This document shows, piece after piece, positions 1-7,654 of a DNA stretch of 47,910 nucleotides; position 1 is the stretch's first letter, and each line of letters opens with the position of its first letter. Where the stretch lies: positions 1-47,910 of the forward strand of contig JAVWHX010000008.1 of assembly GCA_036639875.1 (NCBI GenBank), given 5' to 3'. The stretch is from JAVWHX01 sp036639875 (GTDB lineage Bacteria > Bacillota_I > Bacilli_A > Erysipelotrichales > Coprobacillaceae). A program made the translations under genes and the position numbers. Under the pieces are notes generated by a model that had not been told where the DNA came from, did no database searches, and was given only the letters and a program-made list of their open reading frames with translations.

Positions 1-387
1 GAGGGTGTGGAAATTAGATTACACAATATCATTTATAAAATGGTAGAAGAAATCGAAGCTGCTATGAAAGGTATGCTTGCACCTCAAATGAAAGAAGTTA
101 TCACTGGTCAAGCTGAAATCAGACAAGTTATCAAAGTATCTAAAGTTGGTAATATTGGTGGATGTTATATAACTGATGGTTATATGAGAAGAGATAGTGG
201 AATTCGTCTTATTAGAGATGGTGTTGTTATATATGAAGGTAAGATGGCTTCATTAAAACGTTTTAAAGATGATGCTAAGGAAGTAGCAACTGGATATGAA
301 TGTGGTATAACAATTGAAAATTATAATGACGTTAAAGAAGGCGATATTATTGAAGGTTATATCATGGAAGAAGTAGAAAGAAAATAG
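1..387 (+). CDS. infB: Translation initiation factor IF-2, C-terminal part (5' truncated)
   Basis: The reading frame is open from the first base of the window and ends in TAG at 385-387, so only about 128 C-terminal codons are present. The sequence (EGVEIRLHNIIYKMVEEIE, then an initiator-tRNA-binding beta-barrel with GNIGGCYITDG and IRDGVVIYEG) is typical of IF-2 domain IV, which recognises formyl-Met-tRNA during 70S initiation. The GTPase domains would lie upstream. The GTG at 7 is internal, not a start. rbfA follows 12 bases later, as in the nusA-infB-rbfA operon of many Firmicutes. Confidence 0.95.
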   Translation, partial: EGVEIRLHNIIYKMVEEIEAAMKGMLAPQMKEVITGQAEIRQVIKVSKVGNIGGCYITDGYMRRDSGIRLIRDGVVIYEGKMASLKRFKDDAKEVATGYECGITIENYNDVKEGDIIEGYIMEEVERK

Positions 388-399
388 GAGTGAGTAGAA

Positions 400-741
400 G
401 TGGTCTTAAAAAAAGATAAAATGAACAATATTGTTTTAAGAGAACTTTCATCTATTTTACAAGTCGAAGTTAAAGATCCTTCAATTGGTTTTTGTACAAT
501 TACTGCTGTAGATATTACAAATGATCTGTCAATTGCCAAAGTTTATGTTTCTTTTCTTAATAAGAATACTAAAAAGAGTATGGAAGCATTAGAAAGATCT
601 AAAGGTTTTATTCGCTCATTACTAGCAAAGCGTTTAACAATAAGAAAATGTCCTGAGATTCATTTTCTTTTAGATACTTCGTTAGATTATGGAAATAAAA
701 TTGATAGTATTATTGATGAATTAAGCACTAAGGATAGATAA
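400..741 (+). CDS. rbfA: Ribosome-binding factor A
   Basis: A 113-residue protein starting at GTG 400, preceded by an AGGAGTGA Shine-Dalgarno sequence at 386-393 that overlaps the infB stop. RbfA is a small KH-like cold-shock protein that binds the 30S subunit and helps mature the 5' end of 16S rRNA. Family features seen are the N-terminal helix RELSSILQVEVKDPSIGF, the AKVYVSF strand and the C-terminal IHFLLDTSLDYGNKIDSII segment. Length matches the family. It is co-transcribed with infB and ends in a terminator hairpin that overlaps its stop codon. Confidence 0.95.
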   Translation: MVLKKDKMNNIVLRELSSILQVEVKDPSIGFCTITAVDITNDLSIAKVYVSFLNKNTKKSMEALERSKGFIRSLLAKRLTIRKCPEIHFLLDTSLDYGNKIDSIIDELSTKDR

Positions 742-756
742 TCTATCCTTTTTTTG
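730..756 (+). terminator. Rho-independent terminator after rbfA
   Basis: Perfect stem AAGGATAGA / TCTATCCTT with loop TAA, followed by a run of T. The rbfA stop lies within the hairpin. It ends the infB operon. Confidence 0.85.
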
Positions 757-769
757 TAGGCTTTTTGGT

Positions 770-797
770 TTGAAGATATATCAATAAGTGGTATAAT
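770..797 (+). promoter_or_regulatory. Likely sigma-A promoter of nagA
   Basis: TTGAAG (770-775), a 16-base spacer and TATAAT (792-797), with an extended -10 TG at 789-790. An AAAAGGAGG Shine-Dalgarno follows at 801-809. No clear operator was seen. Confidence 0.6.
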
Positions 798-817
798 ATG
801 AAAAGGAGGACAAGAAT

Positions 818-1948
818 ATGAAAAAATGTATTGTAAACGGGAAAATTATTCTACATGATGAAATAGTAGAAAAAAATATTTTTATTGAAAATGATAAAAT
901 TATTGAAATTAGTGAAAGAAAACCAACAGATGAAGAAATTATTGATGCAAAAGGATTGTATGTAGGTCCGGGATTCATTGATGTGCATACTCATGGTCGT
1001 GCTGGTAGTGATACTATGTATCCAACTTTTGAAGATTTAAATAAGATCTCTAAAGAAGCTTTAAAGACAGGTGTAACAACATTGTTACCAACGACAATGA
1101 CAATGCCAGCTGATGATATTGCTAAGGCTGTTGAAAATATTGCAATAAATAAAGACAAGGTTGAAGGAGCACAAGTTTTAGGTGTGCATCTAGAAGGGCC
1201 ATTCTTCAATAAGGTATACAAAGGTGCTCAACCTGAAGAATGTATGATTGAGCCTACTGTTGATAATTACTTATCTTTTGTAAAGAAAAATCAAGAGATT
1301 GTAAGAAAAATTTCTATTGCACCAGAATTAAATCATTCTATTGAATTGATTCAATATTTAAATGATAAAAACACTGTTGTTTCTTTAGGACATACAAATG
1401 CATCTTATGAAGAAGCACAAGCAGCTATTGATGCTGGAGCTACTTCTGGAACTCATACTTATAATGCGATGACACCTTTAACTCATAGATTACCTGGTGT
1501 TGTTGGAGCAGTTATGGTTAATGATAGTGTTTATGCAGAACTTATCTTAGATGGTATTCATGTGAGTTATCCTGCAGCATTGGCTTTGTTAAGATGTAAA
1601 GGAAAAGATAAGATCACATTAATTACTGACTCTATTGAGGCTGCTGGATTACCTGATGGAACCTATAAATTGGGTAATCAGCCTGTATTTGTGAAAGATA
1701 ATCAAGCAAGACTTGAAAATGGAGCATTGGCAGGTAGTGTTGCAAATATGAATGATTGTGTAAAGAATGCTTATAATCATTTAGGATTAACTTTAAATGA
1801 AGCTGTTAATCTTGCAAGTTATAATCCAGCTAAAAGTTTAAATGAAGAGTTGTTAGGAGAAATAAAAGAAGGTAAATATGCAGATATTATTTTCTTTGAT
1901 GAAGATATTAGAATTCAAAAAGTGATTATAAAAGGTCAAGTGAAATAG
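818..1948 (+). CDS. nagA: N-acetylglucosamine-6-phosphate deacetylase
   Basis: Removes the acetyl group from GlcNAc-6-P to give glucosamine-6-P in amino-sugar and peptidoglycan recycling in the cytoplasm. The 376-residue amidohydrolase barrel shows DVHTHG (His57, His59), HLEGPF (Glu126), SLGHTNA (His192), GTHTYNAM (His213) and ITDSIEAAG (catalytic Asp271), matching the metal and catalytic positions of the family. It starts at ATG 818 behind AAAAGGAGG. It forms a two-gene unit with the following aldose-epimerase-like gene. No nagB or GlcNAc PTS gene is nearby. Confidence 0.96.
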   Translation: MKKCIVNGKIILHDEIVEKNIFIENDKIIEISERKPTDEEIIDAKGLYVGPGFIDVHTHGRAGSDTMYPTFEDLNKISKEALKTGVTTLLPTTMTMPADDIAKAVENIAINKDKVEGAQVLGVHLEGPFFNKVYKGAQPEECMIEPTVDNYLSFVKKNQEIVRKISIAPELNHSIELIQYLNDKNTVVSLGHTNASYEEAQAAIDAGATSGTHTYNAMTPLTHRLPGVVGAVMVNDSVYAELILDGIHVSYPAALALLRCKGKDKITLITDSIEAAGLPDGTYKLGNQPVFVKDNQARLENGALAGSVANMNDCVKNAYNHLGLTLNEAVNLASYNPAKSLNEELLGEIKEGKYADIIFFDEDIRIQKVIIKGQVK

Positions 1949-1957
1949 AGGTGCTAT

Positions 1958-2836
1958 ATGACAATTTTAAAGAATGATTTATTAGAAGTTGAATTAAATC
2001 CAAAAGGTGCTGAGATTATCAAAATTATTGGTCAAAATGATCATATTAATTATATGTGGAAACGAGATGCTTCATTGTGGGCGAATAGTGCACCAATATT
2101 ATTTCCGATTGTTGGGGCATTACAAAATAATGAATGTCGTATCGATGGTAAAACATATACTATGACTCAACATGGTTTTGCAAGACACAATGTATTTGAA
2201 ACAAAACAAGTTTCTGATACATGTGTTGAATTTCATTTGGTACCAAATGATACTATCTTAGAACAGTTTCCTTATTTGTTTCATTTGGTTGTTACGTATA
2301 CATTACAAGACAATCAATTGAAGTGTCATTGTGAAGTGGAAAATATAGATCAAAAGGAAATATATTTTCAAATTGGTGGACATCCTGCATTTGCGTGTCC
2401 GTTTCTTGAGAATGAATCAAGCAATGATTATTATATGGAATTTGAAAAAAATGAAACTTTGGATCAAAAGATTATTGATGTTGAAAAAAGAGGAATGTCT
2501 TATGTGACAAAACCATTATTTGATAATGAAAAAAGATTCTTTGTAAGACAAGCATTATTTGATAATGATGCGATTGTTGTTAAAGATTTTAAATCTCAAT
2601 GGGTTGCTTTAAAATCTTTGAATCATAAAAAATCAATTAAATTCTATATGAGTCATTTTGAACATCTTGGAATTTGGACGGCTAGCCATGTTGGTGGTTT
2701 GTTGGCTATTGAACCATGGGTTGGTCATAATGATTATGTTGGATTTACAGGTGAATTTAAGGAAAAAGAAAGTGTTGTTATGTTGAAACCACAAGAAAAG
2801 TTTGATTGTGAATTTATTGTAGAAATCAACCAATAA
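1958..2836 (+). CDS. Aldose 1-epimerase family protein (galactose mutarotase-like, LacX type)
   Basis: A 292-residue protein of the galactose mutarotase fold, shorter than classical GalM and closer to the LacX/YeaD-like group. It shows the substrate-binding arginine region (TQHGFARHNVFE), the catalytic-type histidine segment FQIGGHPAFACPF, and C-terminal AIEPWVGHNDY with an acidic residue expected to act as base. The family interconverts sugar anomers, and this branch may act on sugar phosphates. It begins 9 bases after nagA, so it probably handles products of amino-sugar or other hexose catabolism. The exact substrate cannot be read from the sequence. Confidence 0.88.
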   Translation: MTILKNDLLEVELNPKGAEIIKIIGQNDHINYMWKRDASLWANSAPILFPIVGALQNNECRIDGKTYTMTQHGFARHNVFETKQVSDTCVEFHLVPNDTILEQFPYLFHLVVTYTLQDNQLKCHCEVENIDQKEIYFQIGGHPAFACPFLENESSNDYYMEFEKNETLDQKIIDVEKRGMSYVTKPLFDNEKRFFVRQALFDNDAIVVKDFKSQWVALKSLNHKKSIKFYMSHFEHLGIWTASHVGGLLAIEPWVGHNDYVGFTGEFKEKESVVMLKPQEKFDCEFIVEINQ

Positions 2837-2874
2837 TGACAAATTATTCTTGATGATAATGTTAAACTTTGATC

Positions 2875-3048
2875 ATGAAGATAAAAATTATAGAAAAAAG
2901 CCATGAGCTTGATTTAGAAGATGCTATTAATGAATTTATTGAAAAAGACGAACCGATTATTGAACAGTTAAACTATCAAGTTGCGATGACATCACATAAT
3001 GGAGAACTGGAGTACAGTTTTAGTTGTTTTATTGTATATTCAAAATAA
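2875..3048 (+). CDS. Cse60-like sporulation protein (57 aa)
   Basis: A small protein beginning MKIKIIEKSHELDLEDAIN and ending in a beta-rich segment (ELEYSFSCFIVYSK). This agrees with the Cse60 family, known in Bacillus as a small sigma-E-dependent sporulation protein of unknown role. No convincing Shine-Dalgarno precedes ATG 2875. An imperfect inverted repeat (CTTGATGAT / ATCATGAAG, one mismatch) covers the start codon, which echoes stronger structures at other sporulation genes here. A DUF1540 gene follows by 33 bases. The family assignment is from recognised sequence pattern only. Confidence 0.72.
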   Translation: MKIKIIEKSHELDLEDAINEFIEKDEPIIEQLNYQVAMTSHNGELEYSFSCFIVYSK

Positions 3049-3081
3049 ATTACACCATACTTATGTATGGAGGTGAATATT

Positions 3082-3231
3082 ATGGCTAAAGATGTAAATT
3101 GTGGTGTAGGAACATGTAAGTATAATTGTGATGGTTGTTGTGAAGCAAGCTGTATTAAAGTGAATAATTGTCATTGCTCAAAAGCAAAAGATACTGCTGA
3201 AACAGCATGTGATACTTTTGAATTAAAATAA
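3082..3231 (+). CDS. Cysteine-rich DUF1540 protein (49 aa)
   Basis: A 49-residue protein with nine cysteines (positions 7, 12, 16, 19, 20, 24, 30, 32, 43) in the spacing typical of DUF1540, suggesting metal binding or a disulfide-rich fold. The function of the family is unknown, and several members occur in spore formers. ATG 3082 has a strong GGAGGTG ribosome site, with the hairpin CCATAC-TTAT-GTATGG (3055-3070) abutting and slightly overlapping it. It lies directly behind the Cse60-like gene and is followed by a very strong terminator, so the two form one small unit or are expressed separately from nagA. Confidence 0.82.
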   Translation: MAKDVNCGVGTCKYNCDGCCEASCIKVNNCHCSKAKDTAETACDTFELK

Positions 3232-3274
3232 AGGCTATATTGAAGTGTTCATTCACTTCAATATAGCCTTTTTT
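3231..3274 (+). terminator. Strong rho-independent terminator with 17-bp perfect stem
   Basis: AAGGCTATATTGAAGTG (3231-3247) pairs without mismatch with CACTTCAATATAGCCTT (3254-3270) across a six-base loop, followed by TTTT. The last base of the DUF1540 stop codon is the first base of the stem. Confidence 0.93.
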
Positions 3275-3288
3275 CATGGTGGAAATCA

Positions 3289-3297
3289 TGTTATAAT
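3289..3297 (+). promoter_or_regulatory. Extended -10 promoter element for the lipoprotein gene
   Basis: TG-T-TATAAT just after the strong terminator and 15 bases before ATG 3313. The -35 region is only T-rich. Confidence 0.45.
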
Positions 3298-3312
3298 AGG
3301 TTTGGTGATTTT

Positions 3313-3798
3313 ATGAAAAAAATAATCTGTTTTATTATCTGTTGTGTTTTTCTAGTTAGTTGTCAACAACAAGAAGAACAATCTGCTGATACTGATTTAA
3401 AGGAATATCAAAAATTGAAGAGTGAATTAGTTAATCAACAGCAGTTCGATAGTGATTATCCATTTCAAGTCAGACTTCAATTAAATCAATTAGAAAATAA
3501 ATTTACATATGATGTTATTATTGACAATGTGTCTACTGACATGTACTATGTAAAAGCTATAACATATGGAACTGAAAATGATGATCAAATTTGCCCTAAT
3601 GTTGGTATATTTGATAATGAGGTTTATCATTTAAAAAAAGACTTTGTTGATAAAGTTAATCATTTTTATAAAGGTATACAATTATCTGGTACTATAAAAA
3701 ACAAACAGACGATTAAGGTTTATATTGGTTATTATAGTGATAAAGAAAAAATAAATTATATAGAAAATTATATTGAGGTTAAAGATGAGGTTAGATAA
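3313..3798 (+). CDS. Putative lipoprotein of unknown function
   Basis: A 161-residue protein with a lipoprotein signal: charged MKK, a hydrophobic stretch and the lipobox LVSC with the modifiable cysteine at 17. The mature part begins with a Gln/Glu-rich stretch, then a probable beta-sandwich domain with alternating hydrophobic strands. I do not recognise a family. It overlaps the start of the pseudouridine synthase gene by 14 bases, so they are translationally coupled. It is presumably anchored on the outer face of the membrane. Confidence 0.75.
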   Translation: MKKIICFIICCVFLVSCQQQEEQSADTDLKEYQKLKSELVNQQQFDSDYPFQVRLQLNQLENKFTYDVIIDNVSTDMYYVKAITYGTENDDQICPNVGIFDNEVYHLKKDFVDKVNHFYKGIQLSGTIKNKQTIKVYIGYYSDKEKINYIENYIEVKDEVR

Positions 3799-4507
3799 AT
3801 TATTGGCACACACAGGATTTGGAACAAGAAAGCAAGTTAAGGATATTATTAAAAGTGGTAGTGTCTTTGTCAATGGGAAGATTGAAAAAAAAGATAAACA
3901 ACATATTGATCCCCTTGTTGATGAGATTATGGTTGATGGTGAAGTGATTAATTATGAAGAAAATGTTTATTATATGTTGAATAAACCAAGTGGTTATGTA
4001 AGTGCGACTGAAGATAATGTGTATCCAACAGTTGTTGAACTTATTGATGATTATTATCGTGATGATCTGTTTCCTGTGGGGCGTTTGGATGTAGATACAG
4101 AAGGATTGCTTATTTTAACAAATGATGGAACTTTGGCTCACCAATTATTATCTCCAAAGAAACATTGTCCCAAAGTCTATTATGCTAAGATAGATGGTAT
4201 TGTTACACAAGAGGATGTAGATAGTTTCTTAAAAGGTGTTACAATTAATGATGATTATGTTTGTAAGAGTGCTATATTAAATATTTTGAGTACTGATTTA
4301 AATACAAGTGAAATAGAAGTGGAAATATATGAAGGTAAATTTCATCAAGTTAAAAAGATGTTTTTAGCAGTTGGTAAAGAGGTAACATATTTAAAAAGGA
4401 TTCGTATGAAGGATTTAACGCTAGATAATGAGTTGAAACTTGGCGAATATAGAAGAATAACGGCAGAAGAATTAGATAGATTAAAAAATGATTCTGTGAT
4501 ACAATAA
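3785..4507 (+). CDS. rsuA: rRNA pseudouridine synthase, RsuA family
   Basis: A 240-residue protein with an N-terminal S4 RNA-binding domain (MRLDKLLAHTGFGTRKQVKD, about 1-45) and a pseudouridine synthase domain with the catalytic motif GRLDVDTEG (Asp102) and the C-terminal EGKFHQVKKMF signature. RsuA-type enzymes isomerise uridine 516 of 16S rRNA; RluB-like specificity for 23S rRNA cannot be excluded. I place the start at ATG 3785 because the S4 domain normally begins MRLDK; a TTG at 3773 would add four residues. It overlaps the lipoprotein gene and precedes trmB by 20 bases. Confidence 0.9.
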   Translation: MRLDKLLAHTGFGTRKQVKDIIKSGSVFVNGKIEKKDKQHIDPLVDEIMVDGEVINYEENVYYMLNKPSGYVSATEDNVYPTVVELIDDYYRDDLFPVGRLDVDTEGLLILTNDGTLAHQLLSPKKHCPKVYYAKIDGIVTQEDVDSFLKGVTINDDYVCKSAILNILSTDLNTSEIEVEIYEGKFHQVKKMFLAVGKEVTYLKRIRMKDLTLDNELKLGEYRRITAEELDRLKNDSVIQ

Positions 4508-4527
4508 GATGAATATTGGAGGATAAT

Positions 4528-5184
4528 ATGCGTTTAAGAAATAACCCGAAAGCAAATGAAATTTTAGAAAATAACATCGAGTTTGTTGTGTTAAATACAA
4601 AAGAATACAAAGGAAAATGGCATCAAATATTCCATAATCATCATCCAATTTATATTGAAATTGGGATGGGTAAAGGGAGTTTTATTATTGAAAATGCCAG
4701 AAGATATCCTGAAATCAATTTTATAGGTATTGAAAAGTTTCCTAGTGTGCTTGTAAGTGCTGTTAAAAAAATTGAAGATGAGGATATTCATCTACCTAAT
4801 TTAAGATTAATGAAGGAAGATGCACTTGTTTTAAATGAAGTTTTTGATGTTCATGAAATTCAAAGAATTTATTTAAATTTTAGTGATCCTTGGCCAAAAA
4901 AGAAACATGCAAAAAGAAGATTAACTTCTCATACTTTTTTGCCTATTTATAAAGAAATCCTTGATTCTAAAGGTAATCTTATTCTAAAGACAGACAATCG
5001 AACTCTTTTTGAATTTTCTTTGATATCATTTCAACAATTTCAAATGGATTTTATTGATGTTTGTTTAGATCTTCATCATTCAGAAGGATATGACGATAAT
5101 ATTCAGACAGAATATGAAAAGAAGTTTTCTCCATTTGGACCAATTTATCGTATTGAAACAATTTTTAAAGGAGATATGAAATGA
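4528..5184 (+). CDS. trmB: tRNA (guanine-N7)-methyltransferase
   Basis: Makes m7G at position 46 of tRNA using SAM. The 218-residue protein carries the SAM-binding motif IEIGMGKGSFI, the family signature NFSDPWPKKKHAKRRL and the C-terminal KTDN and TEYEKKF segments. ATG 4528 is preceded by TGGAGG at 4517-4522, which makes an upstream TTG (4516) unlikely as start. Its last four bases overlap the start of the thioredoxin-like gene (ATGA). The trmB-ytpP-ytpR neighbourhood is conserved in Bacilli. Confidence 0.95.
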   Translation: MRLRNNPKANEILENNIEFVVLNTKEYKGKWHQIFHNHHPIYIEIGMGKGSFIIENARRYPEINFIGIEKFPSVLVSAVKKIEDEDIHLPNLRLMKEDALVLNEVFDVHEIQRIYLNFSDPWPKKKHAKRRLTSHTFLPIYKEILDSKGNLILKTDNRTLFEFSLISFQQFQMDFIDVCLDLHHSEGYDDNIQTEYEKKFSPFGPIYRIETIFKGDMK

Positions 5185-5504
5185 ATAATTTAGAAATAAT
5201 TAATAGTATGGAAGATTATAATCAAGCTATATTGAATAAGTCGATTTTGGTTTTTTCTACAACTTGGTGTCCTGATTGTCATTTTTTAAAGACTTATATT
5301 GATCAGTTGTTGTTGGATAATCCAAAATGGAAATTCTATTATATAGATAGAGACAAAATGACGGATTTATGTATTGATCTTGAAATAATGGGAATTCCTT
5401 CTTTTATAGTGTATAATGAAGGAAAAGAGTTATCGAGATTAGTAAATAAACTAAGAAAAACTCAAAAAGATGTTCAAGCATTTATTGATGCAGTGAAGGA
5501 ATAG
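5181..5504 (+). CDS. ytpP: Thioredoxin-like protein (YtpP type)
   Basis: A 107-residue thioredoxin fold with the redox motif WCPDC (Cys30, Cys33) and the cis-proline region MGIPSF. No signal peptide is present, so it is a cytoplasmic thiol-disulfide protein. In Bacillus, ytpP lies in the same trmB-ytpR context, and its substrate is not well defined. It overlaps trmB by four bases and precedes ytpR by eight, suggesting one transcript. Confidence 0.87.
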   Translation: MNNLEIINSMEDYNQAILNKSILVFSTTWCPDCHFLKTYIDQLLLDNPKWKFYYIDRDKMTDLCIDLEIMGIPSFIVYNEGKELSRLVNKLRKTQKDVQAFIDAVKE

Positions 5505-5512
5505 GTGATGAA

Positions 5513-6115
5513 ATGAATTTACATGCTTTTTATAACAAACAATATATTGGAGATGTTTTACTGATACGTCTTTCACATAAGAGAACTGTAACAAATACAC
5601 AGCTTATTGATGATGTGTGTGTGTTATACAATAATGATGAAGTGATTGGATATAATTTATTTGATGCTTCTCATTACATATCGGATTTAAAAGAAGGTCA
5701 AGTGAAAATAACTCAAAAGTTTGTTGATGAATTAAATAAGGAATTAAGCAAATTGTCATTAATGCAGGTTGAAAGTGATTGTGATGATAAGTTTGTTGTA
5801 GGTAAAGTAGAAGGTATTGAAATTCATCCTGATTCAGATCATCTTCATATCTGTCAGGTAAATGTTAAGGATGAAGTTTTACAAATTGTTTGTGGAGCAC
5901 CTAATGTAGCTTTAAATCAATATGTTGTCGTTGCTAAAAAGGATGCTGTTATGCCGACAGGGTTAATTATTAGACCTTCAAAGCTGCGTGGTATTGACTC
6001 TTGTGGAATGCTTTGTTCAGCAAGAGAGTTGGCGTTGCCTAATGCTCCTGATGTGAGAGGTATCTTAGTCTTAGATGAAGATAAATATGAAATTGGAGAA
6101 TCATTTTTTAAATAG
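5513..6115 (+). CDS. ytpR: YtpR family tRNA-binding protein
   Basis: A 200-residue protein with a YtpR-type N-terminal domain (about 1-90) and a C-terminal tRNA_bind OB-fold (about 95-198). The latter shows VGKVEGIEIHPDSDHLHICQ, IVCGAPNV and LRGIDSCGMLCSARELAL, the same domain as at the N-terminus of the PheRS beta chain. It may bind tRNA or another structured RNA; no enzymatic activity is established. It sits in the trmB-ytpP-ytpR order typical of Bacilli. Confidence 0.9.
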   Translation: MNLHAFYNKQYIGDVLLIRLSHKRTVTNTQLIDDVCVLYNNDEVIGYNLFDASHYISDLKEGQVKITQKFVDELNKELSKLSLMQVESDCDDKFVVGKVEGIEIHPDSDHLHICQVNVKDEVLQIVCGAPNVALNQYVVVAKKDAVMPTGLIIRPSKLRGIDSCGMLCSARELALPNAPDVRGILVLDEDKYEIGESFFK

Positions 6116-6127
6116 GAGGGATATAAA

Positions 6128-6724
6128 ATGTTTAAGAAATTTTTTGGAAAAGAAGAAGATGAAGAAGAAGTTTTTGAAACTGTTGATCCTGTTTTAGAAC
6201 AAAGACGTAAGGAAAAGTTTAGCGCTCCTTTGATTTACAGTGAAGAAATTAAACCTGAAATTAAAGAAGAAAAGAAGGTTGTTTTTACGCCTGAGAAGAA
6301 AACACCATTAACTGCTGAATCAAATTATCGCATGAGTGAAATCATTTCACCAATTGATGGTATTAAAAAATCAATAAAACAAGAGGTTAAGGTTGCAAAA
6401 CCTAAGATTAAAAGGATAAAAAAAGATGTTGATGAACTTATTCCAATTATCAGTCCGTTTTATGGGGCAACTAATGATGAAGAGGTCGTTGAAACAATTG
6501 AACATAAAAAAGAAATAAAAAATGAAAGTGTTGCTGATAACCTTAGAAATATTGCTCAAATTGTTGAAGAAGAACAAGATCAATTAAAGATTATTGAAGA
6601 AAGAACTGGGGAGTTTAAGTTGGATTTTCAAAATCAGGAAGAGGAATCTTTTATTGATGAAATTGACGATTCAATGAGCTTAGACGAGTTAATGAATCTT
6701 TATGAAAAGAAGTTTAAAGATTAG
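6128..6724 (+). CDS. Unrecognised acidic, mostly disordered protein with two ISPxxG motifs
   Basis: A 198-residue protein with a basic-aromatic N-terminus (MFKKFFGKEEDEEE), then charged low-complexity sequence. Two short conserved-looking motifs stand out, EIISPIDG (71-78) and IPIISPFYG (105-113), separated by a very basic linker (KVAKPKIKRIKKD). A predicted helix (about 133-160) and an acidic C-terminus ending in LDELMNLYEKKFKD follow. No enzyme domain or membrane segment is visible. It occupies the place after ytpR where Bacillus has the SftA DNA translocase gene, so a relation to the linker of such a protein is possible but unproven. AGGAGGG precedes the ATG. Confidence 0.6.
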   Translation: MFKKFFGKEEDEEEVFETVDPVLEQRRKEKFSAPLIYSEEIKPEIKEEKKVVFTPEKKTPLTAESNYRMSEIISPIDGIKKSIKQEVKVAKPKIKRIKKDVDELIPIISPFYGATNDEEVVETIEHKKEIKNESVADNLRNIAQIVEEEQDQLKIIEERTGEFKLDFQNQEEESFIDEIDDSMSLDELMNLYEKKFKD

Positions 6725-6726
6725 TT

Positions 6727-7053
6727 ATGGGAATAGGTGTTGATATTGTTGATCTTGATCGATTAGATATTGAGAATCAGCATTTTATAGAAAAAATTCT
6801 TTCTATAAATGAGTATAATGTTTTTAGAGGTTTAACATCTCAACAAAGGAAGTTAGAATTTTTAGGTGGACGTTTTGCAGGTAAGGAAGCTTATATGAAA
6901 GCTCATCATAAAGGAATTGGTCATTTCAATTTTCATGAGATTGAAATTCTAAATGATGAAGATGGATGTCCTTATTTAAATGATAAAGATGCTGAAATAT
7001 CGATTTCTCATGAAAAAAAGTATGCAATTGCATTTGTAATGCTAAAAAAGTGA
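6727..7053 (+). CDS. acpS: Holo-[acyl-carrier-protein] synthase
   Basis: Transfers 4'-phosphopantetheine from CoA to apo-ACP, activating fatty acid synthesis. The 108-residue protein has both family motifs: MGIGVDIVDLDRL with the metal-binding Asp, and GRFAGKEAYMKAHHKGIG with the Glu and Lys of the active site. Its C-terminal ISISHEKKYAIAFV is also typical. It starts two bases after the preceding stop with no strong ribosome site of its own, so translation is likely coupled. A terminator overlapping its stop ends the operon. Confidence 0.95.
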   Translation: MGIGVDIVDLDRLDIENQHFIEKILSINEYNVFRGLTSQQRKLEFLGGRFAGKEAYMKAHHKGIGHFNFHEIEILNDEDGCPYLNDKDAEISISHEKKYAIAFVMLKK

Positions 7054-7072
7054 AATAATTTCACTTTTTTTA
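7044..7072 (+). terminator. Terminator after acpS
   Basis: Stem AAAAAAGTGAAA / TTTCACTTTTTT with loop TAA, overlapping the acpS stop. It ends the rsuA-acpS transcript. Confidence 0.8.
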
Positions 7073-7177
7073 GTTACTCAAAAATACTAAAAACCAGTTA
7101 TTTTTTAATGAAATAAGTAAAAAATGTCTTTTTTGTTATAGATTGTATTCTTAATTTTAATAAAAACAACAAAAAAC

Positions 7178-7213
7178 TGTCGAAATTTGGAATTTTGTCA
7201 GTCCTCTTATAAT
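7178..7213 (+). promoter_or_regulatory. ssb promoter region with Spo0A-box-like sequences
   Basis: A TATAAT (7208-7213) lies 37 bases before the ssb start, with only a weak -35 (ATTTGG, 7185-7190). An exact TGTCGAA heptamer (7178-7184) and TTTGTCA (7194-7200) resemble 0A boxes. Heptamers can occur by chance, so binding is only a suggestion. The rest of the 7073-7177 gap is AT-rich with no recognised feature. Confidence 0.3.
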
Positions 7214-7244
7214 GTTCTATACTGTTATTAAAGGAGGGAATATT

Positions 7245-7577
7245 ATGTTTAATGAGATTATAGTTATTGGAAAATTAGCAACAAAACCGATTGTAAAAGA
7301 GACACCAAATGGAATTCGTTTATCAACGATTGTGATTCAGGTAGAAAGACCATATCGCAATAACATTGGAATTAAGGAGAGTGATTATATTAATTGTGTA
7401 TTGTGGAAGGGTATCTCAGATACGGTCAATGATTGTTGTGATGTAGGAAGTATTTTAGGTGTTAAAGGGAGATTACAGTCACGTACATATGAAACTTCTG
7501 ACAACTTAACTATGACTTCGATGGAAGTGAAGGTCGAACATGTTGAGTTCTTAGATAAATATTTAATGAAAAAGTAG
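7245..7577 (+). CDS. ssb: Short single-stranded DNA-binding protein
   Basis: A 110-residue OB-fold of the SSB family (MFNEIIVIGKLATKP, SDYINCVLWKGISDT, GVKGRLQSRTYETSD). The usual flexible linker and acidic DDxPF-type tip are absent: the protein ends at EFLDKYLMKK right after the OB-fold. That resembles short SSB paralogues rather than the essential replicative SSB, which is expected elsewhere, usually beside rpsF and rpsR. ATG 7245 follows AAAGGAGGG at 7230-7237, so an earlier in-frame ATG at 7212 is not used. Promoter and terminator suggest a single-gene unit. Confidence 0.85.
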   Translation: MFNEIIVIGKLATKPIVKETPNGIRLSTIVIQVERPYRNNIGIKESDYINCVLWKGISDTVNDCCDVGSILGVKGRLQSRTYETSDNLTMTSMEVKVEHVEFLDKYLMKK

Positions 7578-7595
7578 TTATATACTACTTTTTTG
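7569..7595 (+). terminator. Terminator after ssb
   Basis: Stem AAAAAGTAGT / ACTACTTTTT around loop TATAT, overlapping the stop codon and followed by T. Confidence 0.75.
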
Positions 7596-7654
7596 TTTCT
7601 TTTTTAGTAATAATTGTGTAAAATAGAGAAGTATGAAAAGAAGGGAGTTATATT

